From: Opitutaceae bacterium
GTDB taxonomy: Bacteria > Verrucomicrobiota > Verrucomicrobiia > Opitutales > Opitutaceae
Length of the DNA stretch: 53,223 nt
Reading direction: 5' to 3'
Assembly: GCA_028280945.1 (NCBI GenBank)
Contig: JANQKV010000012.1
Coordinates: 1-53,223, forward strand
Shown: in pieces, positions 1 through 9,615 of the stretch
Layout of the letters: each line of letters starts with the position of its first letter
How positions within the stretch are numbered: the stretch's first letter is position 1
Notes under the pieces: generated by a model
Told to the model about the DNA's origin: nothing
Databases searched by the model: none
What the model saw: the letters and a program-made list of their open reading frames with translations, nothing else
Program-made: the position numbers and the translations under genes

Positions 1-757
1 CGATGCCCCTGACCAACTCGAGGAAGTGGTGGTAGACCAGGCGCACCACGTGGAAGCGATCGGCCACGATCTTGGCCCGGGGGAAGTAGCGTTTGATCAA
101 GGCTCGATAGGGACTGCTCAGATCGATGCATACCACCTTAACGCGTTCGCGGCCTTTGAGTTGGCGCACGTAAGACTCCAATGCTCCCACGCTACGTCCT
201 GGCACCACATCGAAAACACGGTGATTGCACAGATCGCAGAAGGTGGTGGCGAAGCGATGTTGCTTTTGCACGGAGTGCTCATCGATGCCCAGCCACAGGG
301 GACACTGCCGGGAGATGCGCTCATGGGCCTTGCGTTGAGTGAACTGGGCGTAGCAGCGCTCCACGGTGGCAGGGCCGATCCGTTCGAGTCGGGCCAGATT
401 GGTCGCATCAATCCCGGCGTGGTGTAGGGTATAGATCGACTCGCGCAGGGGCTCGGAGAGGCGTCGCCATGGGCGGATGGCGGGCAACTATGGCACGAAG
501 GCGCGGGTGCATTGGGTGCAGGTATACCGGCGGGTATGCACCTGCCAGACACAGGGTTGGCCCAAGTAAGAGAGGTGGCGCACCTGGCGCATGTAGTGCC
601 CCTTGCTGTGGAGCCGATCGGCTCCACAGCAAGGGCAGCGGGCAGGACGCTGATTATGGGTCACCTCAAGCACCACCACACGCTTGCCGTGAACCCGGCG
701 CAGCGTGTAGGACTGAGGCATCGGCACATTGCTGATATCTATCATCATCGGGGACAT
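1..757 (-). pseudogene. ISL3 family transposase, amber-interrupted and truncated at edge
   Basis: The reading frame starts at 757 (MSPMMIDISNVPMP) and shows the N-terminal zinc-binding segment of ISL3 transposases, with CPCCG at about residues 42-46 and a later CTQC pair. At 488-490 a TAG codon follows FVP. In the same frame, reading continues without another stop to the window edge and gives typical ISL3 DDE-region sequence (PLWLGIDEHSVQKQHRFA, then KVVCIDLSSPYRALIKRYF and KIVADRFHVVRLVYHHF). The simplest explanation is a CAG-to-TAG change, so the copy is probably inactive unless the amber codon is suppressed. The C-terminus lies beyond the edge. The start codon sits inside an inverted repeat. 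Confidence 0.8.
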
Positions 758-782
758 GTTGGCCTAATAACCGCATGTCCCC
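750..782. repeat. Inverted repeat at the ISL3-like element end
   Basis: GGGGACATG at 750-758 is the exact complement of CATGTCCCC at 774-782, with a 15-base spacer. The transposase start codon (755-757) lies in the left arm. The copy at about 20510-20542 keeps the right arm and spacer, with one changed base in the left arm. It could be a transposase binding site or a hairpin limiting translation; this is inference. Confidence 0.6.
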
Positions 783-827
783 ATCTTTTGATGATGAGCC
801 GGTTTATGGATGACGAATTCCTGAAAT

Positions 828-848
828 TCCTGACGCCGCCGGTCAGGA
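828..848 (-). terminator. Weak hairpin at the end of the transporter operon
   Basis: TCCTGAC and GTCAGGA form a 7-bp stem around a 7-base loop and overlap the stop codon of the last gene of the leftward operon. No T-run follows on the minus strand, so intrinsic termination is doubtful. Confidence 0.25.
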
Positions 849-3593
849 GTGGTGTTCCGTCTGTTGGCGGCGGGCGAGTTCGGTGAAGATTCCGTTGCGG
901 GCGAGCAGGGAATGGTAGTCTCCCGATTCGACCAATTCGCCTTTCACGATCACGAAAATCTTGTCCGCGTTCATGATCGTGCTCAGGCGATGGGCAATGA
1001 CCACCCGGGTGACCTGCATGCGCCCGAGGCTTTCGGTGACAATCGCCTGGGATCGGTTGTCCAACGCGCTGGTGGCTTCATCGAGAAGGAAGATTCTTGG
1101 CTTGGACGCGATGGCCCGCGCGATCAACAGACGCTGAATCTGGCCGCCGGAAAGCGTGGTAGCGCCTGGGTTGATCACGGTGTGCATCCCCATCGGCATG
1201 GCGGCGATGTCCTGGTCGAGTCCGGCGAGTTTGGCGGCGTCCCAGGCCTGTTGCTCCGAAAGCGGTAGGGCGCCGATGATGTTCGAATAGATATCCCCGG
1301 GCAGAAGCTGACCGTTCTGCAGCACGGTTCCCGTTTGCTGCCGCACTCCGGTGATATCGAGCGTGGCCAGGTCAAGGTTGTCCAGCAGGATGCTGCCTTT
1401 TTCCGGTTGGTTGAAGCCCAGCAGGAGACGCATCAAGGTGGATTTGCCGGATCCCGATGGTCCGACGAAGGCCGCGAATTGACCGGGTTCGATGGTCAGG
1501 CTGACATCCTTGAGGACCAGGGGATCCTCGGGGTTGTAGCGAAATTGAATGCGACTGAGTTCGATCCGCCCTTCCAGCTCCGGGGGATCCATCGCTTCGG
1601 TCGTCGCTTCCGGCACTTCCGTAATGATCGGTTTGATGCGATCGAGCATGGGCTGGATGTTGATCACCTGCACAAAGGACTGGGCGATGCCAAGGACGCC
1701 GGCGATGAAGACCCCGAAGGCGGCATTGAAGGCGAGAAACTTACCGGTGGAGAGCAGCGCGGATGGATCTGTCTTTGCGAACTGAAACAGCATGAAGAAG
1801 ATCACCATGCTGCACAGCAGCGTGTAGTTGTCGGCGATCAGGGTGACGATGTTGTCGTAACCACGCGCCTTGTAATCCAGCTGCTTTTGTCGGCTGAAGG
1901 AGCGAGTCCAGGAAGCAAACGCATGCACCTCGGCCCCGGCATTGCGGAGCTTGGCGATGCCGGTGAGCAGTTGCAGCACCAGTCCCTGGGTCTTGCCGGA
2001 CACCGCCAGAATCTGACGCTCGTAGTGCAGCTTCAGGTAGGTGATCGCGAAGGTCAGAAGCGCGGCGACTAATCCCAGGGCGATACCCAGCAGTCCGAGC
2101 TTCGCATTGTAATGGATCATCAGTCCGATCGCGAGGATGCCGCTGAGCCCGCCCATGATGGAGTTTACCAAACTTCCGGACAGGACCTCGCGGATCATGT
2201 TGATCGTCTGGGCACGGTCAGCGAGGTCACCGGCAGTATAGTGGCGGAAAAAATCAACGGGCAGACGCAGGATGCGATCGAACAAGGCGGGTTGCAGTTT
2301 GCCGTCAAAGATACCCTCGGTGCGTAGGACAAGGATGTTGCGAATGAAGTTGAATGCCCCGGAACCGGCGGCGGTCAAGAGCATGCCCAGGGTAAGGTAG
2401 AGCAGCTGACGGTATTCCGCGGCTGGAATGATGGTGTCAAAGATCACCCCGGTGGCCCAGGGTGCGACCAGTCCCAGACTGCCGCCGGCCAGAGCCAGCA
2501 CGAAGACCCAGGCCAGTTCCCAGATCGTGTCGCGGGAGACGAAGGACAGCAGGTCGCGGTTCCTTAAGGGGCGATCGGGCAGGGAACAATAGAACGTCGT
2601 GGCAAACGGCGCGAGCGAGGCCGCGATCTCGGCCGTGACGGGGGTCGAGGTTTCCGCCACGGGATCCTGGAGACGATAGCGGTCGGGACCATGCGGGATG
2701 AGGGCCACGGGCTGGTCGCCGTCTTCCAGGCGCGCCAACAGGGGACCTTGGGAGGCGTTCCACCACTCACCGCGCAGGGCGACCTTGCGGGCCTTGATGC
2801 GGGCGGTCCGCACGATGCGATCGATCGGGCTGCCGGTTGCATCCGCCTTGTCCAGACCCTTGGGCGCCTTCAACTGGATTCCTTGGTGATGGGCCACCAA
2901 GGCAGCAGCCAGGAACACGGGGTGACTGGATTGGGCCTTGAACTTCGCGAGAATGGCCTGGTCACTGCGTCCGAGGGCCGAAGCAAGGTGTTCGTAGGCT
3001 GCTTTTCCGGTCTCTTGCGTCCAAGCTTGCTGGCGATTCAAGCGCTCAAGCTCGTTGCGGGCCTCGGTCGTGCGAACATCGGCGATGTCCTTGAAAAGCT
3101 GCTCGGCCAGGCGTTGCAGACTGTCCCAACTTGATGAACCACTTTCGCCGACGAGGTTTTCATCCAACAAGTTGCCGGGGTTGTTTTGGTTGAGACGTTC
3201 GATCCACGTCTGGATCCGTGCATCCAGGGCAGCCTGGAGTTTGGGATCCTCTGAAACCGTATCGAGCTGGCGTTGCATGACTTGGCAGACCCGGATCCCC
3301 GGTCCGCCCACGGCCAACAGGCTCTCCCCGTGGGCCTCTCCCATGCCAAATATGGTCTCTCCCGATTCGATGGTGGCGAAATGGGACCGGGCCCCCGTGG
3401 GTTTGCCGTCCTCGACTTGCACGGAAAAAATCTCAACCCGACCCGATTCAACCAGGAAGGCCGACTGGGTGTTGAGCAGTTGAGGTGCATTACCCGGCAC
3501 GGCAAACGAATCGCCCTGGGATCGCATCCAGTCGACCCAAACATCACCCTGGGTTTCCGGCGTATCACTGGAGTTGGTCTTCGCGGAGCTCAT
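843..3593 (-). CDS. NHLM-type bacteriocin export ABC transporter, permease/ATPase (no peptidase)
   Basis: This 916-residue protein is the second half of the paired NHLP/NHLM bacteriocin exporter. An N-terminal soluble region of about 330 residues has no C39 peptidase signature. It is followed by a six-helix exporter domain (about 350-640) and an ATPase domain with Walker A GPSGSGKST, signature LSGGQIQR and Walker B IFLLDEATSALD. It should sit in the inner membrane and pump the modified peptide, probably as a heterodimer with the C39-bearing transporter encoded just upstream (3590-5797). The two genes overlap by four bases (ATGA), so translation is probably coupled. It is the last gene of the leftward operon starting at 11474. 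Confidence 0.93.
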   Translation of the reverse strand: MSSAKTNSSDTPETQGDVWVDWMRSQGDSFAVPGNAPQLLNTQSAFLVESGRVEIFSVQVEDGKPTGARSHFATIESGETIFGMGEAHGESLLAVGGPGIRVCQVMQRQLDTVSEDPKLQAALDARIQTWIERLNQNNPGNLLDENLVGESGSSSWDSLQRLAEQLFKDIADVRTTEARNELERLNRQQAWTQETGKAAYEHLASALGRSDQAILAKFKAQSSHPVFLAAALVAHHQGIQLKAPKGLDKADATGSPIDRIVRTARIKARKVALRGEWWNASQGPLLARLEDGDQPVALIPHGPDRYRLQDPVAETSTPVTAEIAASLAPFATTFYCSLPDRPLRNRDLLSFVSRDTIWELAWVFVLALAGGSLGLVAPWATGVIFDTIIPAAEYRQLLYLTLGMLLTAAGSGAFNFIRNILVLRTEGIFDGKLQPALFDRILRLPVDFFRHYTAGDLADRAQTINMIREVLSGSLVNSIMGGLSGILAIGLMIHYNAKLGLLGIALGLVAALLTFAITYLKLHYERQILAVSGKTQGLVLQLLTGIAKLRNAGAEVHAFASWTRSFSRQKQLDYKARGYDNIVTLIADNYTLLCSMVIFFMLFQFAKTDPSALLSTGKFLAFNAAFGVFIAGVLGIAQSFVQVINIQPMLDRIKPIITEVPEATTEAMDPPELEGRIELSRIQFRYNPEDPLVLKDVSLTIEPGQFAAFVGPSGSGKSTLMRLLLGFNQPEKGSILLDNLDLATLDITGVRQQTGTVLQNGQLLPGDIYSNIIGALPLSEQQAWDAAKLAGLDQDIAAMPMGMHTVINPGATTLSGGQIQRLLIARAIASKPRIFLLDEATSALDNRSQAIVTESLGRMQVTRVVIAHRLSTIMNADKIFVIVKGELVESGDYHSLLARNGIFTELARRQQTEHHS

Positions 3594-5797
3594 GCGTTCA
3601 CGAGTTTGGCGAAGAATCCCTCACGGTCCCGCATCAGGCTTTCCGGATCTCCTTGCTGGACGACTTTGCCTTTGTTGAGGACGACAATTTGGTCGCAGTC
3701 CCGGATGGTGCTGAGGCGGTGGGCAATGATGAGGCAAGAGCAGCCCCGACGTCTGAGATTAAGATCAATCTCATGTTCGGTCGTCGGGTCGAGTGCGCTG
3801 GTCGCCTCGTCGAGGATCAACACGCGGGGATTGCGGACGAGTGCGCGGGCGATTTCCAGGCGCTGCCTTTGTCCGCCACTGAAGTTGCGGCCGCCCTCGG
3901 CCACCCGCGATTCATAACCGCCGCTGCGTTCCGAAATGATATCGTGAATGCAGGCGTCCTTGCAGGCGCGAACGAGGTTTTCGTTGGGGACGGTTTTATC
4001 CCAGAGCGTCAGGTTTTCCTTGATCGTTCCCTCGAAGAGGAAGATGTCCTGATCCACGGCCGCGAAGGAGTTGACGAAGTAGTGACGGGGATACTGCTCC
4101 CGCGAAAACCCATCGAAAAGGATGTCACCGCGCCAAGGTTCGTAGAGGCCACTGAGGACCTTCGCCAAGGTGGATTTACCACAACCGGAAGGGCCGACAA
4201 AGGCCACGCGCTCGCCGGGCTGGACCGTGAGGTTGAACCCATCAATAAATGCCGGCTCGAGGGGGGAATAACCAAAGGCCAGGTCCCGCACCTCGACGAA
4301 CCCGGTCATCTTGACGGGGATTCCGGTAGGCTCCCCGGAGTTATCCGTGGTCGACGGAATAAAATCCACCGCAGGCTCATTTTGCAGAACGTCGTCGAGG
4401 CGCTTCAGGTTGCCATCGATTTCCTGCACTGAGCCACCGAGCCTGACGAACTCGTTCACCGGTCGGATGAAGTTCCCCATGAGCACCTGAAAGGCGACGA
4501 GGTCTCCCATGCTGAGCACGCCTTCCATGACGCGGTAACCACCGAAGCCGAGAATGATGGCGGTGTTCAGGGCCTGGAGCGTGGTCGGCAGCACGGCGAG
4601 AAATTGATTCGTGACGCCAAGCCGCTGCATGCCGTTGAGGAACTTGGCCTGATAGCCGGCCCATTGGGCGAAGAAGTGGCCCTCGGTGCCGCTGGCCTTC
4701 AGGCTCTCGATGATCTGCAATCCCGACATGGTGGAACCGGCCAGCTTGCCCTGGTCCTGCAGGAGACGGGCATTGATGTCTTTGCGCTTTTGGGAGACCG
4801 CTTGGAGCACCAGGAGGTTCACGCCGGCGATGCCCATGCCGATCAGCGCCAGCACCCAGTCGTAGAGCAGCATGACCCCGCCGTAGAAAATGAGCAGTCC
4901 GAGCCCGACGAAGTTGGTGGCCAGGTCGCCGGAGAGCAGTTGGGCGATGCGATCGTTGAGGGCCACCCGATTGGCGATTTCCCCGGCAAACCGCTGTTGG
5001 AAAAATTGCACCGGCAGACTGAGCACGCGTCGGAAAAACTCACTCGACATCTTGATGGCCAGCTTCACCTCCAGTCGTCGCAGCGACTGTTTCTGCAGGA
5101 TGGTCAGCGTGGACTGCAGCGCGAGGGCAAGGGCCATGGCGAGGAGCAGCGGGCGCAGCCATTCCTGCCGGCTTTCGATCAACACCTGGTCGACAAAGAT
5201 TTTGCTGAACGCCGGCACCACCAGCCCCGGGATGACCAGAAAGAGGGTGGCCAGCACGAGGAATCCCAGGCCGGATTCCGACCCTTTGAGGCGACGTTTC
5301 AGGGAGCCAACGAGGCTGGGCTTTTCCCCGCCGGCCTTGAAGTCCTCGCCGGGTTCGAACGACAACGCTACCCCGGTGAAACTGTCGTCAAATTCCTCGT
5401 AGCTGACCTTCCTTGGTCCCGTGGCCGGATCGTTGAGGTATACCCATTTCGGGCCGAATCCTTCCAGCACCACGAAGTGGTTGAAGTTCCAGAATACAAT
5501 CAGGGGCAGCGGCATCTCCGCCAGCTGGTGGGGCTCCTTGCGAAAACCGCGGGCCTTGAGGCCATAGCGCCGGGCCGCCCGGAGGAGGTTGCTTGCCTTG
5601 CTGCCGTCGCGGGTAACGCCGCATTCCACCCGCAACGTTTCGAGAGACTCGCGGTAGTTGAAATATCCCAGCACCATCGAAAGTGATGCCGCGCCACACT
5701 CGACCGCCTCCATCTGCAACACGGTGGGCGTGCGCACACGGCGCTTTTGCTTCACCATCGAAGGCCCGAAATCTTGCTGCGCGGTGGCGGAATCCAT
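3590..5797 (-). CDS. NHLM-type ABC transporter with C39 leader peptidase
   Basis: This 735-residue protein combines an N-terminal C39 cysteine peptidase, an exporter membrane domain and an ATPase. The peptidase shows LQMEAVECGAAS with Cys34 as nucleophile and Gln28 nearby, the histidine in NHFVVLEGF, and the aspartate in LNDPATGPR. The ATPase has VGPSGCGKST, FSGGQRQR and LILDEATSALD. The family cleaves leaders after a Gly-Gly motif during export, which matches the VAGG junction in both precursors at 11618-12343. It lies seven bases after the HlyD adaptor gene and overlaps the next transporter gene by ATGA. Confidence 0.95.
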   Translation of the reverse strand: MDSATAQQDFGPSMVKQKRRVRTPTVLQMEAVECGAASLSMVLGYFNYRESLETLRVECGVTRDGSKASNLLRAARRYGLKARGFRKEPHQLAEMPLPLIVFWNFNHFVVLEGFGPKWVYLNDPATGPRKVSYEEFDDSFTGVALSFEPGEDFKAGGEKPSLVGSLKRRLKGSESGLGFLVLATLFLVIPGLVVPAFSKIFVDQVLIESRQEWLRPLLLAMALALALQSTLTILQKQSLRRLEVKLAIKMSSEFFRRVLSLPVQFFQQRFAGEIANRVALNDRIAQLLSGDLATNFVGLGLLIFYGGVMLLYDWVLALIGMGIAGVNLLVLQAVSQKRKDINARLLQDQGKLAGSTMSGLQIIESLKASGTEGHFFAQWAGYQAKFLNGMQRLGVTNQFLAVLPTTLQALNTAIILGFGGYRVMEGVLSMGDLVAFQVLMGNFIRPVNEFVRLGGSVQEIDGNLKRLDDVLQNEPAVDFIPSTTDNSGEPTGIPVKMTGFVEVRDLAFGYSPLEPAFIDGFNLTVQPGERVAFVGPSGCGKSTLAKVLSGLYEPWRGDILFDGFSREQYPRHYFVNSFAAVDQDIFLFEGTIKENLTLWDKTVPNENLVRACKDACIHDIISERSGGYESRVAEGGRNFSGGQRQRLEIARALVRNPRVLILDEATSALDPTTEHEIDLNLRRRGCSCLIIAHRLSTIRDCDQIVVLNKGKVVQQGDPESLMRDREGFFAKLVNA

Positions 5798-5803
5798 GCG
5801 GGG

Positions 5804-7060
5804 TCAGATGCCGAAGAATTTGCGCAGAAACGGAATCACGAGCGTGATGGGGGCGTTTTCGCTGGTAATGATACTGACCTCACAGATGGTGCCCGTGAAC
5901 AGATTTTCCTCGGGGCCCGCCGCGGAGGACCAGGCGAAACCACTGTAGGTGGCCGGGTCTTTTTGCAGGAGCGCAACCCCCGCGAATTGCGCTCCGGAGG
6001 ACGACATTTGCTGCACCAGTTCCTCGTTTTGGAGGACACTCATCATCGAAAGGGGAGTCGCCGGGAAATCCGACACGGATTCCACTTCGCCCAGCAAAAC
6101 TCCATAACGCTCCTTTTTCACCGTTGACGGGGAAATCTGGATTTCCATGCCTGCTTCGACGCGTGTGCTTTCGGTATCCGGAACAAAAAACTGGGTCGTG
6201 AGTTCGGCTCCCTTGAGTTCGAGGCTGAGAATGGTGGCCCCAGACGAAATGAGCTCATGTTGATCGATCAATATCTCGAGCACGCGACCGGGGTAGGGAG
6301 AAGTTATCTGGGATGTGCGATCATAGGTCTGACGTAGGTCCACGAGCCGGGTGCGTTCCGCATCCAATTCGACTTGAGACTGGGCAATTTTTTGGTCGGC
6401 TTCGTTAAGCGCTTCGGTGCGTGAAAGCTCCAGGCCTTGGAGCTGGACCTGTGCTTCTTCCGTTTGCAGCTCCACCTGGGCCAGATCCAATTGATTCTGC
6501 TGCAACTCCTGTGAGGTCAACAGCCCCCGTTCCAAGAGTTCCTCGTTTATTTCGATCTGTTTCTTTACGAAGCCTGCTTTGCGCTCGAGCGAGGCAACCG
6601 AATTGTTCAAACGCTCGGCTTGGCGGTCGAGCGACTCAAGTCGCAGCATGCGGTCTTTGTTCACGAATCGAACGAGTTTGTCGTGGTTTTCGCTCATGCG
6701 TTGCACTTTCTGCTCGGTTTCCCCGATTACCCGTTCCCGATCCGGGGAAACAAGTCGGGCGATGGTTTGCCCGGCCTCGATGTTATCGCCGGGCTCAACC
6801 AAGATCGTGCTCACCCGACCGGAGCCTTCGCTGGTCATGGTGAAGAGACCGGCGGAACGCAGCAGGATGCCTTGCCCGTGAACCTTCATGGGAATTCGGC
6901 CAAAGATCCCCCACACTAGGGCGAACCCGAGAAGCATGCCGACCGTGACCAATCCGATCCACAGGCGGGGACTGGTGACCTGCATTAATTCGTCCAGACG
7001 CTCGGGCGAGGAGATCTTGTCGAGCGACTTTTGCCGAAACAGCTTTTTGGTGGGATCCAT
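5804..7060 (-). CDS. NHLP bacteriocin system HlyD-type membrane-fusion protein
   Basis: The frame stays open further upstream, but that part overlaps the TolC-like gene in an unnatural Arg/Pro-rich composition, so I place the start at MDPTKKLFRQKS, about 27 bases after that gene ends. The 418-residue protein has a single membrane helix at about residues 32-55 (WIGLVTVGMLLGFALVWGIF), a split lipoyl-like domain, a long Glu/Gln/Leu-rich coiled coil (about 95-250) and a C-terminal beta domain. It would bridge the inner-membrane ABC pair to the TolC-type channel. Homology to the bacteriocin-system secretion protein family is recognised from the sequence pattern; the start is certain to within a base or two. 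Confidence 0.9.
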   Translation of the reverse strand: MDPTKKLFRQKSLDKISSPERLDELMQVTSPRLWIGLVTVGMLLGFALVWGIFGRIPMKVHGQGILLRSAGLFTMTSEGSGRVSTILVEPGDNIEAGQTIARLVSPDRERVIGETEQKVQRMSENHDKLVRFVNKDRMLRLESLDRQAERLNNSVASLERKAGFVKKQIEINEELLERGLLTSQELQQNQLDLAQVELQTEEAQVQLQGLELSRTEALNEADQKIAQSQVELDAERTRLVDLRQTYDRTSQITSPYPGRVLEILIDQHELISSGATILSLELKGAELTTQFFVPDTESTRVEAGMEIQISPSTVKKERYGVLLGEVESVSDFPATPLSMMSVLQNEELVQQMSSSGAQFAGVALLQKDPATYSGFAWSSAAGPEENLFTGTICEVSIITSENAPITLVIPFLRKFFGI

Positions 7061-7086
7061 GGGATTTCTTTCGCTTGGGGGGGCGG

Positions 7087-8676
7087 TCAGGGCAGGGTCG
7101 TAAGCGCGCTCGCGTCGAGTTGAAAGCCCCCCTCCTGCAGGATGAGGAGCGTGCCGGTTTGGAAGCGGAGGTTGATCACGGCGCTGGCATACTGGAGCTG
7201 ATTTTGCACCAACTGAAGATTCGTTCGAGTCATGATTTCCTCGAGATTGATGTAATCGAGCAGGGTGCTCTGGCCCAGCTTGAGTTTTTCCTCTTCGAGT
7301 TGGAGGGCCGTTTGGTAAAGCGCGGAGGCTTGATCCGTATCCAGCAGGCTGCTGCGGGCGGTGCGCACGTCCTGCAGGGCCTGGAGCACGGCCGTGTAAA
7401 TGGTGTGTTCCAACTGCTCCTCGCGCAATCGCGCCTGCCTTTCGCCGGCGCGGCGTTCCAGCACGACTCCGCGTTCTAGGTTGCGCCTCCATCCCCAATC
7501 CATCGAGACCGATGCTGTAAAACTCGGACCCTCGATATTGCGGTAATAGGAATCGAAATGGTTGCTCCAGGAGGTGCCGCCCACGTAGCCCGCGTAGCCG
7601 GCGCTGAGGTTCAGATCGAGATCGATTTTATCGAGGGCCTCGGCTTGTTTGCGCAACACTTCCGCCGCGCGAACCTCACCTTCGGCGGACTGGAGGTCGC
7701 GGCGGTTGTCGAGGGCCAGTTGCAGCAGTCGCGAGGACTGAGGTTGGATCTCGGCTTCGGCAATCCCTGTTACCGGCACAAAGTCGGTTGAGGGAGGGGG
7801 CAATGCCGCGATGTCCTCGCCGGATATGCCCATCAACAGACCGAGTTCGCGTTGCGCACTGATCAGCGTGAACTCCGCCCGCACCCGGGTGGCGCGACTG
7901 GAGGCCAGGTCCGCCTGGGACTTGTTGATTTCGGAGGCCGGGAGTCGGTTCGCCTGGATGAGCGCCTCGGTTTGTTCGACGAGATCCTCACTCCAGGATT
8001 CGGATTGACGGAAGATCTCCAAATTGCGGGTGGCGGAGAGATACTGCCAGTAGGCGGAGATGACGAGCGACAGCTGCTGCGACAGCGTATGTTCGTAGGC
8101 GGCCTGCAGCGCGTCGACATTCTCTTTTGCCGCCATCTCTTCGCCAGCGGTCGCCAGCTCCCCCAGACCCTTCATCAGCGGCACCGTGATCGACATTTGC
8201 CAGCTGCCATAATTCGAGGGATCCAACCCACTCGTATTGCTGTTGCTCGCAGCGTAGCTGACGTTCGGCGTCACCGAAATGCCGGAGCGGAGCTGCTGGG
8301 TGACGGAAAGAGAGTAGTTTGTTTCCTGATCGGTGCTAACGAACAGGTCGTCCGGGGTGCTGGAAAGCGCGGCGTTTACCCGCGTTTCCGACGAGTCGAG
8401 TGAAACGGAAAACTGGGGATCGAAAACCGATGAAACCTGCTGCAACTGCGCCTCGCCGGCGACCACGCTCTGCTCGCTGATCAAAACATCGACATTGGAC
8501 TGCAACATCATGCGCACGGCGTCGTGAACAAAGAACGTGTTCGCCGGGACGGTTTCTTCGTTGGAATCCTCTTCGGCGTTCAGGTTGAATGCCATCAGGA
8601 GCGTAACCATGGCGCTGACAAGGACCGGATGCTTCCGGCCCCGGAACGGGTCGCAGGATGAACGAAAGCTAATCAT
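7087..8676 (-). CDS. TolC family outer-membrane efflux protein
   Basis: I chose MISFRSSCDPFRG at 8676 because its ATG overlaps the stop of the upstream JmjC gene; a start at 8715 is possible but less likely. The protein (about 529 residues) begins with a signal peptide (HPVLVSAMVTLLMAFNLNA) and then has two repeats of the outer-membrane efflux fold, rich in long amphipathic helices with Gln/Ala/Leu (for example ELATAGEEMAAKENVDAL, then DVRTARSSLLDTDQASALY). It would form the trimeric outer-membrane exit of a type I style exporter with the adaptor and ABC proteins, giving the cluster a complete trans-envelope route in a Gram-negative cell. Confidence 0.9.
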   Translation of the reverse strand: MISFRSSCDPFRGRKHPVLVSAMVTLLMAFNLNAEEDSNEETVPANTFFVHDAVRMMLQSNVDVLISEQSVVAGEAQLQQVSSVFDPQFSVSLDSSETRVNAALSSTPDDLFVSTDQETNYSLSVTQQLRSGISVTPNVSYAASNSNTSGLDPSNYGSWQMSITVPLMKGLGELATAGEEMAAKENVDALQAAYEHTLSQQLSLVISAYWQYLSATRNLEIFRQSESWSEDLVEQTEALIQANRLPASEINKSQADLASSRATRVRAEFTLISAQRELGLLMGISGEDIAALPPPSTDFVPVTGIAEAEIQPQSSRLLQLALDNRRDLQSAEGEVRAAEVLRKQAEALDKIDLDLNLSAGYAGYVGGTSWSNHFDSYYRNIEGPSFTASVSMDWGWRRNLERGVVLERRAGERQARLREEQLEHTIYTAVLQALQDVRTARSSLLDTDQASALYQTALQLEEEKLKLGQSTLLDYINLEEIMTRTNLQLVQNQLQYASAVINLRFQTGTLLILQEGGFQLDASALTTLP

Positions 8677-9592
8677 GGTCCGGTTGCGGGGACGACGGCG
8701 TGGTGAAGGAAGCATCCGTCCAGTAGACGCGGTTTTGTGCCCTGAACGCTTCCTGATCGGTCTTGTTCACCCAATTCGGCAGGTCGCGCGTTATCGCCAG
8801 CACGTGGTCCACCATGTTGCTCTCGTCGACAAAGTTAAAGGTCAGGGAAATTGAGGGAGAAAGTGAAACGACATGGTGTGCCCAGCCTTCCGGAATGAAA
8901 ATGACCTCTCCGGGCTGCAGCTCGGCCAGCACGGGACAGGTCTCGGCCAGTCGGGGATACTGTTCCAGATCTGGATTGATGAAATCCGGAGCGCCATCGT
9001 AGACATGGGGGAAGTCATTCCGGGGAAAAAGCAGGAAGCGTTTTCGTCCGGAGAACTGCGCCAACCAGGCGTGGGTGCCAAAGAGGTCGAGGTGCAGGGG
9101 CGACAGCGTGCCGGTGGGTCCGATGAAAATCCAACCAAACCCGGAATTATACCAATCGGCATTGGCCCCCTCCAACCGGCGGTAGGCGTTGCGAATGAAA
9201 TACGGGTCGGTGAAGTCCTCGAGGAGCTCCGGATGGGAAACGAAGGGCGAAAACGAAGTGAGGTAAAACGGGGTCTCGGTATCGATACGGGCGAGCGAAC
9301 TGGCGCCGGGGAACTGGCAGTAGGCCAGGTAGTTCGCCATCTTGATTTTGCGTGCCTCGGTGGCTCCGGACAGGCGATTGGTGACGATCACTTTCTCCTC
9401 TCCGAAGCCTTTGGCGAAGAAGTCGAAACTCCACTTTCCCCAGGCCGGCCAGGATCGCATGGCATCGGTCACGATAACCGGCTTGCGGTCGCCCGTCTGG
9501 TAGGTCTCCGCGAATGCCCTTTGATCCACGGCGGAAATTCGCTCCACCTCTTCGTGCGGCAGGGGATAGTCCGGAATGGCGGGTGAAGTCAT
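8669..9592 (-). CDS. JmjC/cupin-8 family Fe(II)/2-oxoglutarate oxygenase-like protein
   Basis: This 307-residue protein matches the cupin-8 (JmjC-like) fold. SPLHLDLFGTHAWL gives the metal ligands His167 and Asp169, and GWAHHVVSLSPSISLTFNFV gives the distal histidine (239 or 240) and the usual Asn-rich end. SGRKRFLLFP supplies the basic residue that binds 2-oxoglutarate in this family. Known relatives hydroxylate proteins or peptides, often at Asp, Asn, Arg or Lys. Inside this operon the natural guess is hydroxylation of a core residue of the RiPP; core 1 offers Asp and Asn close to its arginine. The substrate is inference. The stop overlaps the TolC-like start. Confidence 0.8.
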   Translation of the reverse strand: MTSPAIPDYPLPHEEVERISAVDQRAFAETYQTGDRKPVIVTDAMRSWPAWGKWSFDFFAKGFGEEKVIVTNRLSGATEARKIKMANYLAYCQFPGASSLARIDTETPFYLTSFSPFVSHPELLEDFTDPYFIRNAYRRLEGANADWYNSGFGWIFIGPTGTLSPLHLDLFGTHAWLAQFSGRKRFLLFPRNDFPHVYDGAPDFINPDLEQYPRLAETCPVLAELQPGEVIFIPEGWAHHVVSLSPSISLTFNFVDESNMVDHVLAITRDLPNWVNKTDQEAFRAQNRVYWTDASFTTPSSPQPDHD

Positions 9593-9615
9593 GGGGAGTC
9601 GGGAGTCGATAAGCG

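Larger units (their letters stand above)
1..791 (-). mobile_element. ISL3-like insertion sequence, left part cut by window edge
   Basis: The element enters from the left edge and ends near 791. That outer end is set by comparison with a second copy at 20400-20551: the two sequences agree through the segment ending CATCTTTTGA and then diverge. It holds one transposase gene read leftwards. The other end lies outside the window, so terminal repeats and target duplications cannot be checked. Confidence 0.75.

Noticed and set aside
26-427. A 133-codon plus-strand frame and a 169-codon minus-strand frame (118-627) over the left edge
   Set aside because: Both are shadows of the ISL3 transposase, whose true frame is open through this region apart from one TAG.
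4604-5686. A 360-codon open frame on the plus strand
   Set aside because: It mirrors the C39 ABC transporter gene and has no recognisable domain.
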